From the NCBI RefSeq assembly GCF_022479115.1, contig NZ_CP092497.1, positions 8,122,001 through 8,186,000 of the forward strand: 64,000 bases of DNA, in the 5' to 3' direction. Below are positions 29,457 through 37,898 of the stretch, piece after piece. Below the pieces are notes generated by a model. It was given only the letters and a program-made list of their open reading frames with translations, was not told the origin of the DNA and ran no database searches. Every line of letters starts with the position of its first letter. Position 1 is the stretch's first letter. Both the position numbers and the translations under genes were made by a program. The DNA comes from Amycolatopsis sp. EV170708-02-1 (GTDB lineage: Bacteria > Actinomycetota > Actinomycetes > Mycobacteriales > Pseudonocardiaceae).

Positions 29457-31223
29457 GTGCCGTCCGACACCACCGAGCCCAGCGAGAGTCCCGGCGACGA
29501 GAAGCGTGTAGTCGCCGGGCGATATCGGTTGCGCTCGGTCATCGGATCAGGGTCGATGGGCACGGTCTGGTCGGCCTACGACGAGTTCCTGCACCGTCCC
29601 GTCGCGGTCAAAGAGGTCCGCCTCCCGCCCGGCGTCCCGGCGTCGCAGGCCGACGAACTGCGCGAACGGACCCTGCGCGAGGCCCGCGCGATCGCCGTTT
29701 TGAGCCACCCGAACGTGATCATCCTGCACGACGTCGCACGCGAGAACGACGAACCGTTCGTGGTGATGGAGCTGCTGCCGTCGCGCAGCCTCGCGCATAT
29801 CCTGCGCGACCACGGGCCGCTGACGGTCGAGCAGGCCGCGGCGGTCGGCATCGCGGTGGCGTCGGCGCTCGAAGCCGCGCACGCCGCCGGGATCACCCAC
29901 CGTGACGTCAAACCGGGGAACGTCCTCGTCGCGGGCGACGGCCGGATCAAGCTCACGGACTTCGGCATCGCGCGCAACGTCTCCGAAGCCACCATGACCC
30001 GCACCGGGATGATGCTGGGCTCTCCCGCCTACATCGCGCCCGAAGTCGCTTCCGGCGGCGCCGTCGTCCCCGCCGCCGATCTGTGGGGTCTCGGCGCGAC
30101 ACTGTTCGCCGCCATCGAGGGCTCGCCGCCGTACGACGCCGACGGCGACCCGCTCGAAACGGTCGGCAAGGTCGTCAACGGGAAGGTGCCGAAGCCCGGC
30201 CCCGGTCCGCTGGCCGACGTGATCGGCGCGCTCATGAAGAAGGAGCCGTCGAAGCGGATCACCCTGCGCGAGGTGCGGCGCCGCCTGTACCCGTTGCAGG
30301 CCAAGACGCTCATCGACCTCTTCCCGGCCGAGCTGTTCCACACGCCGGACGGCAAGAAGACCACCGCGCATCTGGACGCCACCGACACCCAGGTGATCAA
30401 GCCGGTCGCGCCGGAAAAGCCGGGCGAGGGCACGAGTTCCGCACTCGCCGCCGACCCCGGTCCGCTGCCGTTCCTGAACCAGCCCGCGCCGGCGCCGCCC
30501 GTCGAGCTCGCGCCGATGCCGACCGTCACGCCACCGCCGCCTCGCCGTCCCGGCCGGTCGACGGCGGCCACGGTGGTGCTCGCGCTCGCGTCGGTCGTCC
30601 TCTTCCTGCTGGCCGCGGGCGGCGGGTTCGTGCTGGCCAGGGCCGTCGGCGGACAGGATCTGCGGCCACCGGAGAAGGTGCAGCAAGGCGACACGATCGT
30701 CACCCAGCCGCCGCCGAAACTGATCACGCAGCAGGGTGACGCCAGCACGGTGAACGGCCTCAAGGGCGGCCGGTTCAGCCTCGGCGTCCCGGAGGGCTGG
30801 CAGAAGTTCGTCGCCCCGCACGTCACCAGGGGTGTGCCGAGCACGGTGGTCCAGTACGTCTCACCCGACGGCCGCCAGGCGATCCGGGTCGAGCGGCTGA
30901 CCGGTTTCCTGGCCGACAGCCCGCCGTCCGCCTACTTCGGCTGGCTGAAGAGCCAGCATCCGGAGATCGCCCCGATCGGGGCGCCCACCACCGTGCCCGG
31001 GCGGGGCGAAGACAGCCAGCGGTACACCTACCGATCGACGGAGCGCGCCTCCGGCAACCGGGATGCGGTGAACGAGAGCATCACGCGGACGACGTACATG
31101 GACCTCTTCGGCGGCGGCGCGGATCTGTGGATCCTGTCCGTGACCTCGACCATCGAGCAGGAGAACTCGGCGAAGACCGGGATCTTCGAGCCGGTCGCGC
31201 TTTCGTTCATCGTCGACGGCTAG
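29457..31223 (+). CDS. Transmembrane Ser/Thr protein kinase (PknB-like kinase domain)
   Basis: The 588-residue protein has a cytoplasmic kinase domain with the glycine loop GSGSMG (30-35), VAVKEV (Lys52), HRDVKPGN (148-155), TDFG (167-170) and SPAYIAPEV, so it should be active. A Pro-rich linker with TDTQVIKP, which could be an FHA-binding or autophosphorylation site, is followed by one membrane helix (about 365-385) and an extracytoplasmic domain of about 190 residues that is not made of PASTA repeats. The GTG at 29457 lies 6 nt after CACAAT and lacks a ribosome-binding site. Its stop overlaps that of the convergent MerR gene by 4 nt. Confidence 0.9.
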   Translation: MPSDTTEPSESPGDEKRVVAGRYRLRSVIGSGSMGTVWSAYDEFLHRPVAVKEVRLPPGVPASQADELRERTLREARAIAVLSHPNVIILHDVARENDEPFVVMELLPSRSLAHILRDHGPLTVEQAAAVGIAVASALEAAHAAGITHRDVKPGNVLVAGDGRIKLTDFGIARNVSEATMTRTGMMLGSPAYIAPEVASGGAVVPAADLWGLGATLFAAIEGSPPYDADGDPLETVGKVVNGKVPKPGPGPLADVIGALMKKEPSKRITLREVRRRLYPLQAKTLIDLFPAELFHTPDGKKTTAHLDATDTQVIKPVAPEKPGEGTSSALAADPGPLPFLNQPAPAPPVELAPMPTVTPPPPRRPGRSTAATVVLALASVVLFLLAAGGGFVLARAVGGQDLRPPEKVQQGDTIVTQPPPKLITQQGDASTVNGLKGGRFSLGVPEGWQKFVAPHVTRGVPSTVVQYVSPDGRQAIRVERLTGFLADSPPSAYFGWLKSQHPEIAPIGAPTTVPGRGEDSQRYTYRSTERASGNRDAVNESITRTTYMDLFGGGADLWILSVTSTIEQENSAKTGIFEPVALSFIVDG

Positions 31224-31900
31224 CCGGAGGCCCGCCGGGCGAAGTACGCCTTCGAGGCACGCTGCTGCGCCAGCCTCCGCAACACCGAGAGCAGCCTGTC
31301 GCCCAGAACCGTCTCCACGACGGCGATCTCGATCATCTGCTCCAGCGACTCGATCCCGGCGATCCCTTGGAGATCCAGGTCGGCGGTCCGGTCGGCGATC
31401 TCGGCGTAGGCGTCGAGCTTCTCGAGATACCAGCCGTGCCCGACCTCGCGGATCGTGCACAGGACGCCGACCAGTGCCTGGATGACCAGGTCGTCTTCGT
31501 CCTTGCAGGGCCAGCCGCGGCGGTCGGCGAGGTCACGGACCGTGGCCAGCGCCCATTCGCGGGCTTCGTCGTCGACGACCCGCTTCGAGGTCGTGATGCC
31601 CTGCTGGGCGATACCGAGGACGTGGTGGGGGCTGGCCTCCCCGGCGTCGACCGCGGCGAGCACCTCGCCGACCGTCGCGAGCGAAAGGCCGCCGACGTCC
31701 ATCAGTGCCCTGATCAGCTTGATCCGCTGCACGTGCCCGTCGCCGTACTTCGCCTGGTTGGGGCTGGTGCGCTCGCCCGGCGGGAGCAGTCCTTCCCGCA
31801 GGTAGTACTTGATCGTGGCGACCGGGATCCCGGTTTTCTCGCTCAGTTCGGCCATCCGCACGCGTGCGCTCTCCGATCTCGGGGACGGTTCCAGGGTCAT
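31220..31900 (-). CDS. MerR-family transcriptional regulator with a long C-terminal domain
   Basis: The 226-residue product has an N-terminal MerR winged helix (about 15-85: MAELSEKTGIPVATIKYYLREGLLPPGE) and a helical C-terminal region of about 140 residues with a single cysteine in VGVLCTIREVG and one in RGWPCKDED. The effector is unknown. It diverges from a two-gene membrane-protein operon, and a 13-base dyad lies in the shared promoter region, so it probably controls that operon and itself. Confidence 0.85.
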   Translation of the reverse strand: MTLEPSPRSESARVRMAELSEKTGIPVATIKYYLREGLLPPGERTSPNQAKYGDGHVQRIKLIRALMDVGGLSLATVGEVLAAVDAGEASPHHVLGIAQQGITTSKRVVDDEAREWALATVRDLADRRGWPCKDEDDLVIQALVGVLCTIREVGHGWYLEKLDAYAEIADRTADLDLQGIAGIESLEQMIEIAVVETVLGDRLLSVLRRLAQQRASKAYFARRASG

Positions 31901-31914
31901 CCCTGAAGACTTCT

Positions 31915-31965
31915 CAGGATGGATAGTTTAGCTTCCCATAACGGAGAGCTTGACTATCCATTCTG
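31915..31965. promoter_or_regulatory. Dyad in the MerR / membrane-protein divergent promoter
   Basis: CAGGATGGATAGT (31915-31927) and ACTATCCATTCTG (31953-31965) are complementary with one mismatch, centres 38 bp apart. It is a probable operator for the adjacent MerR regulator. Confidence 0.55.
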
Positions 31966-31974
31966 GGAGGGACC

Positions 31975-32949
31975 ATGACCATCTTGACCGATCTCCGGGA
32001 GAGAACCCGCACCTGGCACCGGGGTTCGTACCGCCTCGCCCAGGCCTTCGCCGTGATCACGGTGCTGTGCGTCCTGGCGATGCTGATCGACCAGCGGACA
32101 CTGAACGGCGCGCCGCTCTGGGCGAAACCGTTCAAATTCGCCGTCTCCGCCGTGCTGTACTTCTTCACCTGGAGCTGGCTCGTCTCGCTGCTGCCCAAGT
32201 TCCGGCGGACCGCGGGCTGGCTGGCGAACGTACTCGTCGTGATCTTCGCGGCCGAGTACGCGCTCGTGATCTTCCAGGCCGCCCGCGTCCGCGCGAGCCA
32301 CTTCAACAACGCGACGCCGCTCGACAACACGATCTTCCAGGTCATGGGCGGGATGATCGCCGTGCTCTGGGTGGTCAACCTCGTGCTGACGATCGCGGTG
32401 ATGTTCACCCGGCTCCCCGACCGCGCGACGGCGTGGGCGGCCAGGATCGGCGCGATCCTCGGCATGATCGGGATCTCGCTGGCGACGCTGATGAGCAGCC
32501 CCACCCCGGATCAGCAGGTCCTGCTCGACGCGACCGGCCAGTCCGCGATGATCGGCGCGCATACCGTCGGCCTCCCCGACGGCGGCCCCGGCCTGCCGAT
32601 CCTCGGCTGGAGCACGGTCGGCGGCGACCTGCGGATCCCGCATTTCCTCGGCCTGCACGGGCTCCAGGCGCTCCCGCTGCTCGCGCTCGCCCTCGGCGTC
32701 CTGGCCGCGCGCTATCCGCGGCTTCGCGACGACGTCCTCCGGCTGCGGCTCGTGGTGATCGCCGGCGTCGGCTACGCGGGCCTGCTCGCGTTGCTCACCT
32801 GGCAGGCGCTGCGCGGCCAGTCGATCGTCGCCCCCGACAGCCAGACCCTCACCGCCTTCGCCCTCCTGATCGCGGGCGTCGCCTTTAGCGGGCTAATCGC
32901 GATCGGGCGCCCGGTGAAGGACAGGGAGCCGGAGGTCTCGCTGCGATGA
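31975..32949 (+). CDS. Polytopic membrane protein of unknown function
   Basis: The 324-residue product has about eight membrane helices and short loops. A loop carries TVGLPDGGPGLPILGWSTVGGDLRIPHFLGLHG, with His residues close to helix ends (PHFLGLHGLQALPLL). I do not recognise the family. The ATG at 31975 has GGGAGGGACC upstream. The last bases overlap the next gene (ATGA), so the two are an operon. Codons at 32881-32904 contain a near copy of the family C palindrome read as AFSGLIAI. Confidence 0.7.
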   Translation: MTILTDLRERTRTWHRGSYRLAQAFAVITVLCVLAMLIDQRTLNGAPLWAKPFKFAVSAVLYFFTWSWLVSLLPKFRRTAGWLANVLVVIFAAEYALVIFQAARVRASHFNNATPLDNTIFQVMGGMIAVLWVVNLVLTIAVMFTRLPDRATAWAARIGAILGMIGISLATLMSSPTPDQQVLLDATGQSAMIGAHTVGLPDGGPGLPILGWSTVGGDLRIPHFLGLHGLQALPLLALALGVLAARYPRLRDDVLRLRLVVIAGVGYAGLLALLTWQALRGQSIVAPDSQTLTAFALLIAGVAFSGLIAIGRPVKDREPEVSLR

Positions 32950-33377
32950 GCGTCGAAACCCTGTTCACCTGGACCTTCCCGCTGGCGACGCCGTTCTGGC
33001 TGCTGATGATCTTCCTGCCGGGCTGGTCGTGGACCCGCCGGATCATGTCCTCGCCCTGGACGCCGCTGCTGCCGCTGATCCCGTACTTCGTGCTCGCCAT
33101 CGCGCATTTCGGCGAGCTCTGGACGGCGGTCAGCAGGCCGGACCTCGGCGTGCTCGGCGCGTTCACCGGCACGCCGTACGGGGCGGCCACGATCTGGGCG
33201 CATCTGATCGCCTTCGACCTGTTCATCGCGCGCTGGATGTACCTCGAATCCCGCGAGCACCGGATCCACCCGCTGGTGACCGGCCCGATCCTGGCGCTCA
33301 CGATCTTCCTGTCCCCGTTCGGGCTGGTGGCGTTCCTGCTCGTGCGAACCGTCCGGATACGCTCGTCGCATGAGTGA
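32946..33377 (+). CDS. ABA4-like (DUF4281) membrane protein
   Basis: The 143-residue, four-helix protein shows the pattern of the DUF4281/ABA4 family: a first helix after [18 protein letters not shown], the conserved [21 protein letters not shown], and a last helix with [19 protein letters not shown] sequence. Plant ABA4 acts in neoxanthin formation; bacterial members have no assigned role. It overlaps the preceding gene by 4 nt and its end overlaps the start of deoD by 8 nt. Confidence 0.75.
   Translation: MSVETLFTWTFPLATPFWLLMIFLPGWSWTRRIMSSPWTPLLPLIPYFVLAIAHFGELWTAVSRPDLGVLGAFTGTPYGAATIWAHLIAFDLFIARWMYLESREHRIHPLVTGPILALTIFLSPFGLVAFLLVRTVRIRSSHE
33358..33369 (+). promoter_or_regulatory. 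Leaderless promoter of deoD, -10 TACGCT
   Basis: TACGCT (33358-33363) lies inside the end of the upstream coding sequence, 6 nt before ATG 33370. Confidence 0.5.
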
Positions 33378-34155
33378 GAACGAGGTCGCGGCGGCCGCCG
33401 CCATCGCCGAACGCACCGGCGTCGAGAAGCACGACATCGCCGTCGTGCTCGGTTCGGGCTGGCGCCCGGCGGCGGACGTCATCGGGGAGCCCGAGGCGGA
33501 GATCCCGCTGGGCGAACTGCCCGGATTCGCCGCGCCGGGCGCGGTCGGGCACGGGGGAACCGTCCGGTCGGTCCGCGTCGGCGAGAAGCGCGCGCTGATC
33601 CTGCTGGGCCGCACGCATTTCTACGAGGGCAAGGGCATCGACCCGGTGGTGCACAACGTGCGCACCGCGGCGGCGGCGGGCGCCGGGACGGTGCTGCTGA
33701 CCAACGCCGCGGGCGGCCTGCGCGAGGGCTTCCGCGTCGGGCAGCCGGTGCTGATCTCCGACCACCTGAACCTCACGGCGCGCTCGCCGATCGTCGGCGC
33801 GAACTTCGTCGACCTGACGGATCTCTACTCGAAGCGGCTGCGCGACATCGCGCGCGAAATCGACCCTTCGCTGGAGGAGGGCGTCTACGCGGGGCTCACC
33901 GGGCCGCATTTCGAGACGCCCGCGGAGATCCGCATGCTGCGGACGCTCGGCGCCGACCTCGTCGGCATGTCGACGGTGCTGGAGGCCATCGCCGCCCGCG
34001 CCGCCGGGGTCGAGGTGTTCGGGCTTTCGCTGGTGACCAACCTGGCGGCCGGGATGACCGGGGAGCCGCTGAACCACGAAGAGGTCCTGGAGGCGGGCCG
34101 TCAGTCCGCCACCCGCATGGGCACCCTGCTCAAGGAACTCGTCTCCCGCGCCTGA
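33370..34155 (+). CDS. deoD: Purine nucleoside phosphorylase (trimeric type)
   Basis: The 261-residue enzyme splits inosine and guanosine with phosphate, yielding the base and (deoxy)ribose-1-phosphate. Signature segments are VLGSGW (phosphate), [46 protein letters not shown] and [10 protein letters not shown]. The next-but-one gene is a phosphosugar mutase, as with deoD-pmmB in M. tuberculosis, which fits conversion of the released sugar phosphate. It overlaps the DUF4281 gene but has its own -10 box. Confidence 0.93.
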   Translation: MSENEVAAAAAIAERTGVEKHDIAVVLGSGWRPAADVIGEPEAEIPLGELPGFAAPGAVGHGGTVRSVRVGEKRALILLGRTHFYEGKGIDPVVHNVRTAAAAGAGTVLLTNAAGGLREGFRVGQPVLISDHLNLTARSPIVGANFVDLTDLYSKRLRDIAREIDPSLEEGVYAGLTGPHFETPAEIRMLRTLGADLVGMSTVLEAIAARAAGVEVFGLSLVTNLAAGMTGEPLNHEEVLEAGRQSATRMGTLLKELVSRA

Positions 34156-34166
34156 CGCTTTGCACA

Positions 34167-34210
34167 TGAAGGCCCCCTTCCCTCGGCTGAGCCGAGAGAA
34201 GGGGGCTTCA
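34167..34210. terminator. Family E hairpin between convergent deoD and glycosyltransferase
   Basis: Imperfect arms (TGAAGGCCCCCTTCCCTCGG and its near complement, one bulge) surround a GGCTGAGCC core. A related sequence is at 46237-46284. Confidence 0.6.
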
Positions 34211-34218
34211 CGCGCTTC

Positions 34219-35376
34219 TCAGCCGGCGAATTCGGGAAGCCGCTGAGCGACCTCCGCGGGCGACGGCATCGCGGCGACCTCCTCGGCGAGCCGGCGCGCG
34301 GCCCCGTGGACGGTCTCGTCGGCGAGCAGCTTTCGGGCCTGCTCGAAAATGACGTCCTCGACGGCTTCGGCACCGATCAGCTGCACACCGGCTCCGGCCG
34401 CGACGACGGCCTCGGCGTTCGTGAACTGATCCGCCCCCTGCGGCAGCACCAGCTGCGGCAGCCCGGCGCCGAAGGCACCCAGCGTCGTCCCGCTGCCGCC
34501 GTGGTGGACCACGAGGTCGACGTGCGGCAGGAGCTCGACCTGCGGCACCCACATCTCGACGCGGACGTTGCCCGGCACCTCGCCCAGCCCCGCCGCATCC
34601 ACCGACGGACCCGCCGCGACGATGACGTCCGCGTCGAGCCGCGACAAACCACGGATGGCCCGTTTCAGCACGCCTTCGTCACCGAACGCGGTCCCGAGCG
34701 TGAGATAGACGAGCGGACGGCTCTTGTCCCGGCCTGCCACGCCCGCCGGGAGGTCTCCCGGTTCGGCCCAGCCGACCGGGCGCAGCGGGATCCGGTTCGC
34801 TCCGGCCAGGAATTCCGGCGATTGCACCGATTCCGGGCAGATGTCGACGACAGGGTCGCCGAAGGACCGCGAATCCAAATCCGGCAAACCGACCTCCGCG
34901 GTGTATTCCGCGAGGCGGCCGTAGATGACATCCATGACGTCACCCGGCGAAAACCGGCCGAAACCGTGCCCGATCGCGGGAATCCCGGCGAGATGGGCGG
35001 CGATGGCGCCACCTGCGTTGCCGCTTTCGTAGACGACGAGATCCGGCCGGTGCCGCTCCAGCACCGGTGTGAGATCGGCGACGAACCGGCGGGGCAACAC
35101 ATTTCCGAACACTTCGCCGATGATCGGATTGAACGATTCGGGTGGGGCATCGGAGGCGTTGGGTTTGGGAGCGTCGGGCCCGGCGATCGACTCGAACGCC
35201 TCCCGCATCCCGAATCCGGCGCTTTCCACTGCCAGACCGGCCTTTTCGACCACCGTCAGCATGTCGTCGCCGGTGGCGAACACGACCTCGTGCCCGGCGT
35301 CGCGGGCGGCGACGGCGAGCGGTAGTAGGGGATAGAGATGACCATGACTCACCAGAGAAGTGAAGATCAATCGCAC
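34219..35376 (-). CDS. GT1-family (MGT/UGT-like) glycosyltransferase
   Basis: The 385-residue cytoplasmic enzyme should transfer a sugar from a nucleotide donor to a small acceptor. The N-terminal domain starts RLIFTSLVSHGHLYPLLPLA; the C-terminal donor-binding domain has VPQVELLPHVDLVVHHGGSGTTLGAF with the HHGGSGT signature, then LPQGADQFTNAE. This architecture is that of macrolide- and glycopeptide-type tailoring or detoxifying transferases. GTG 35376 is preferred because TACGTT lies 7 nt upstream (leaderless). There is no biosynthetic cluster around it, so a detoxification role is as likely as biosynthesis. Confidence 0.85.
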   Translation of the reverse strand: MRLIFTSLVSHGHLYPLLPLAVAARDAGHEVVFATGDDMLTVVEKAGLAVESAGFGMREAFESIAGPDAPKPNASDAPPESFNPIIGEVFGNVLPRRFVADLTPVLERHRPDLVVYESGNAGGAIAAHLAGIPAIGHGFGRFSPGDVMDVIYGRLAEYTAEVGLPDLDSRSFGDPVVDICPESVQSPEFLAGANRIPLRPVGWAEPGDLPAGVAGRDKSRPLVYLTLGTAFGDEGVLKRAIRGLSRLDADVIVAAGPSVDAAGLGEVPGNVRVEMWVPQVELLPHVDLVVHHGGSGTTLGAFGAGLPQLVLPQGADQFTNAEAVVAAGAGVQLIGAEAVEDVIFEQARKLLADETVHGAARRLAEEVAAMPSPAEVAQRLPEFAG

Positions 35377-35405
35377 CCTCTCCAACGTACCCGTAGGCTG
35401 ACTCG
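35377..35405. promoter_or_regulatory. Back-to-back leaderless promoters
   Basis: On the minus strand TACGTT (complement of 35384-35389) ends 7 nt before GTG 35376. On the plus strand TAGGCT (35394-35399) ends 6 nt before GTG 35406. The two start codons are only 29 bp apart, so polymerase cannot sit at both at once. Confidence 0.6.
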
Positions 35406-37043
35406 GTGACGACTTCCTTGACCTCGGATCTCCGGGATCGGGCGTTCCGCTGGATCGCCGACGACCCGGACGACGATTCCCGCGTCGAGCTGCAGAACAT
35501 CCTCGCCCGCGCGATGGGCGGCGAAGCCGGTGCGGCGGACGAACTCGCGGACCGGATGGCCGGGCCGCTCGAATTCGGCACCGCCGGGCTGCGCGGCCCG
35601 GTGCGCGCGGGCCCCAATGGGATGAACGTCGCGGTCGTCACCCGGACGACGGCGGGCGTCGCGGCCTGGCTGACCGCACAAGGACATTCGGGTGGCGTCG
35701 TGGTGGTCGGCCGCGACGCGCGGCACGGTTCGGAGGCCTTCGCCAAGGCCGCCGCCGAGGTGCTGACAGCCGCCGGGTTCGCGGTGAAGACGCTGCCCGG
35801 CCCGCTGCCGACGCCGGTGCTCGCGTTCGCCGTGCTGGAACTCGGCGCGGTGGCGGGCATCCAGATCACCGCGTCGCACAATCCCCCGGCCGACAACGGG
35901 TACAAGCTTTACGACGCGACGGGCGGCCAGATCGTCCCGCCTTCGGACGGCCAGATCGAACGGGCCATCGAAGCCGCTCCCCCGGCGATCAGCGTGCCGC
36001 GCGAGCCCGGTGCCGAAGTGCTGGGCGACGAACTCCGGGACGCGTACCTCGCCAAGGTTGCGCTACTGCCGCGCGGCCCGGAACGCGGGGTCAAGGTCGC
36101 CGCCACCGCGCTGCACGGCGTTGGTGCGGAAACCCTGCGCGCGGCGTTCGAGCGCGCCGGGTTCACCGACCTCCATCTGGTGGCCGAGCAGGCGGCGCCG
36201 GATCCGGACTTTCCGACGGTTTCCTTCCCGAACCCGGAGGAACCGGGCGCGACGGATCTCTTGCTGGCACTGGCGTCCGAGGTCGGCGCCGACCTGGCGA
36301 TCGCGCTCGACCCGGACGCCGATCGCTGCGCGCTGGGCGTGCGCGAGCGGGACGGTTCGTGGCGGATGCTGCGCGGCGACGAAACGGGCATCCTGCTCGG
36401 CTGGCATGTTCTGTCCACAGTGGACTCGACCGATCCGCTGGTCGCGACGACCATCGTGTCGTCGTCGATGCTCGGCGAAGTCGCGAAGGAATTCGGGGCG
36501 CGCTACGCGGAGACCTTGACCGGGTTCAAGTGGCTGGTCCGCGCCGGCGAAGGGCTCGTGTTCGCTTACGAAGAGGCGCTCGGCCTGTGCGTGAACCCCG
36601 GTTTCGTCCGCGACAAGGACGGCATCTCCGCCGCCGTGCTCGCCGCCGGCTTGGCCGCTTCCCTGCGCGCGGCGGGCCGCGGGCCGCTGGACGTCCTCGA
36701 CGAGCTGGCCGTGAAGCACGGGGTGCACGTGACGGATCAGGTCTCGCTGCGGGTCACCGATCTGTCGGTGCGGGAGCGCCTGATGGCGGGCCTGCGCGCC
36801 GCTCCCCCGGCGTCGCTGGGCGGCACCGCCGTCACGATGGAGGACCTCCTGCCCGACGCCGATGTCCTCCGACTGACCGGCGAGGGGCTGCGTGTCGTCA
36901 TCAGGCCGTCCGGGACCGAGCCGAAACTGAAGGCATACCTGCAGATCAAGGAGCCGGTCACCGACGATCTCGCCGAGGCGCGCGCCGCCGCGGACGCGCG
37001 GCTGGCCGCGCTCCGGACCGACATCGAGTCCCGGCTGGTGTGA
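35406..37043 (+). CDS. pmmB: Phosphosugar mutase (phosphomannomutase/phosphoglucomutase superfamily)
   Basis: The 545-residue enzyme moves a phosphate between C1 and C6 (or C5) of a sugar phosphate. All four active-site segments are present: TASHNPPADNGYK (phosphoserine), DPDADRC (Mg), YEEALG (sugar binding, with Y-E-E in place of G-E-E) and RPSGTEPKLK (phosphate binding). The length and position beside deoD match PmmB of mycobacteria, which suggests phosphopentomutase-like use in nucleoside salvage as well as mannose metabolism. Confidence 0.92.
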   Translation: MTTSLTSDLRDRAFRWIADDPDDDSRVELQNILARAMGGEAGAADELADRMAGPLEFGTAGLRGPVRAGPNGMNVAVVTRTTAGVAAWLTAQGHSGGVVVVGRDARHGSEAFAKAAAEVLTAAGFAVKTLPGPLPTPVLAFAVLELGAVAGIQITASHNPPADNGYKLYDATGGQIVPPSDGQIERAIEAAPPAISVPREPGAEVLGDELRDAYLAKVALLPRGPERGVKVAATALHGVGAETLRAAFERAGFTDLHLVAEQAAPDPDFPTVSFPNPEEPGATDLLLALASEVGADLAIALDPDADRCALGVRERDGSWRMLRGDETGILLGWHVLSTVDSTDPLVATTIVSSSMLGEVAKEFGARYAETLTGFKWLVRAGEGLVFAYEEALGLCVNPGFVRDKDGISAAVLAAGLAASLRAAGRGPLDVLDELAVKHGVHVTDQVSLRVTDLSVRERLMAGLRAAPPASLGGTAVTMEDLLPDADVLRLTGEGLRVVIRPSGTEPKLKAYLQIKEPVTDDLAEARAAADARLAALRTDIESRLV

Positions 37044-37044
37044 C

Positions 37045-37497
37045 GTGCCGAAGCTGCTGATCGTCCACCACACGCCGTCGCCCTCGACGCAGGCGATGTT
37101 CGAAGCCGTGCTCTCCGGCGCGAATCATCCGGACATCGAGGGCGTCGACGTCGTGCGCCGGGCGGCGCTGGGCGCGACCGTGCCCGACGTCCTGGACGCC
37201 GACGGCTACCTGCTCGGCACCCCGGCGAATCTCGGCTACATGTCCGGCGCCTTGAAGCACTTCTTCGACACCGTCTATTACCCGTGCCTGGATTCCACGC
37301 GGGGACGGCCGTTCGGGTTCTTCGTGCACGGCAACAACGACACGTCCGGCACCGTGCGCGGGATCGAGGCCATCACGACCGGCCTCGGCTGGGAAAGCGC
37401 GGCCTCGCCGGTGCTCGTCACCGGCGAACCGGGCAAAGCGGATCTCGAGGCCTGTTTCGAATTGGGCGGCACTCTGGCCGCCACGCTCATGCCCTGA
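37045..37497 (+). CDS. Flavodoxin-fold protein (NADPH-dependent FMN reductase-like)
   Basis: The 150-residue product starts LLIVHHTPSPSTQAMFEAVL, where HTPSPSTQ fits an FMN phosphate loop, and has GTPANLGYMSGALKHFFD, the second FMN-binding segment typical of flavodoxin-like reductases, then PFGFFVHGNND. It may reduce quinones or other acceptors. It starts one base after the mutase stop, so the two are co-transcribed. Confidence 0.8.
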   Translation: MPKLLIVHHTPSPSTQAMFEAVLSGANHPDIEGVDVVRRAALGATVPDVLDADGYLLGTPANLGYMSGALKHFFDTVYYPCLDSTRGRPFGFFVHGNNDTSGTVRGIEAITTGLGWESAASPVLVTGEPGKADLEACFELGGTLAATLMP

Positions 37498-37505
37498 CCG
37501 CCCTC

Positions 37506-37568
37506 GCGTTTCGTCCTCTGAACGCGGTGGTCCACATCACGAACCACCGCGTTCAGAGGACGAAACGC
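37506..37568. terminator. 26-bp perfect palindrome after the flavodoxin-like gene
   Basis: Arms of 26 bases (GCGTTTCGTCCTCTGAACGC... and its complement) enclose an 11-nt loop. It is unlike families A-F in sequence. Part of the arm, TTCAGAGGAC, also appears at the end of the gene at 16470. Confidence 0.75.
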
Positions 37569-37793
37569 CTGGAGAAAAGTAAGGGGCCTGTCACCGGAAG
37601 CCCTGGGGGTCGACCTCCGGCAACAGGCCTAGGCCAAGGGTTCGCCGTGATGGCGATCAACCTTGGCTGCCTCAGCGTACTACATCCGGCACGATCTTGT
37701 GCACCCACCGGAAAAAACGGCTCTCACTCCGGCGTCCGTGCACCCCCAGGGCACGGATTCCGGAGTAAGAGACCGGACACGGCACGAAACCGC
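37569..37793. ncRNA. Highly structured intergenic region, possible small RNA on the minus strand
   Basis: The gap holds no gene. Successive hairpins are P1 (37585-37629, GGCCTGT/ACAGGCC plus CCGGA/TCCGG), P2 (37633-37667, GCCAAGG/CCTTGGC plus CGCC/GGCG), a smaller one at 37685-37711, and P3 (37726-37741 with 37751-37766, 14 pairs with one internal mismatch). Read on the minus strand, P1 is followed by CCTTACTTTTCT, resembling a rho-independent terminator, and TACGCT lies upstream of P2. This suggests an RNA of roughly 90 nt, but no known family was recognised. Confidence 0.4.
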
Positions 37794-37821
37794 TTGACAA
37801 CTGTAAACCACTGCATACATG
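37794..37821 (+). promoter_or_regulatory. SigA-type promoter for the XRE operon
   Basis: A perfect -35 TTGACA (37794-37799) is spaced 16 bp from TACATG (37816-37821). TGTCAA at 37825-37830 mirrors the -35 hexamer. Just downstream, ACTACGGAACGG is repeated with a 13-bp period (37865-37876 and 37878-37889), a possible site for the XRE regulator. Confidence 0.6.
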
Positions 37822-37898
37822 CGCTGTCAACAGCTGCGGACAGGCTGTATCGCGTTACACTCCAACTACGGAACGGGACTACGGAACGGTTGGGGGTC

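Noticed and set aside
37569..37793. Known riboswitch, SRP RNA or 6C RNA in the structured gap
   Set aside because: The conserved cores of cobalamin, TPP, SAM and glycine riboswitches, the SRP tetraloop region, and the C-rich loops of 6C RNA are not present.
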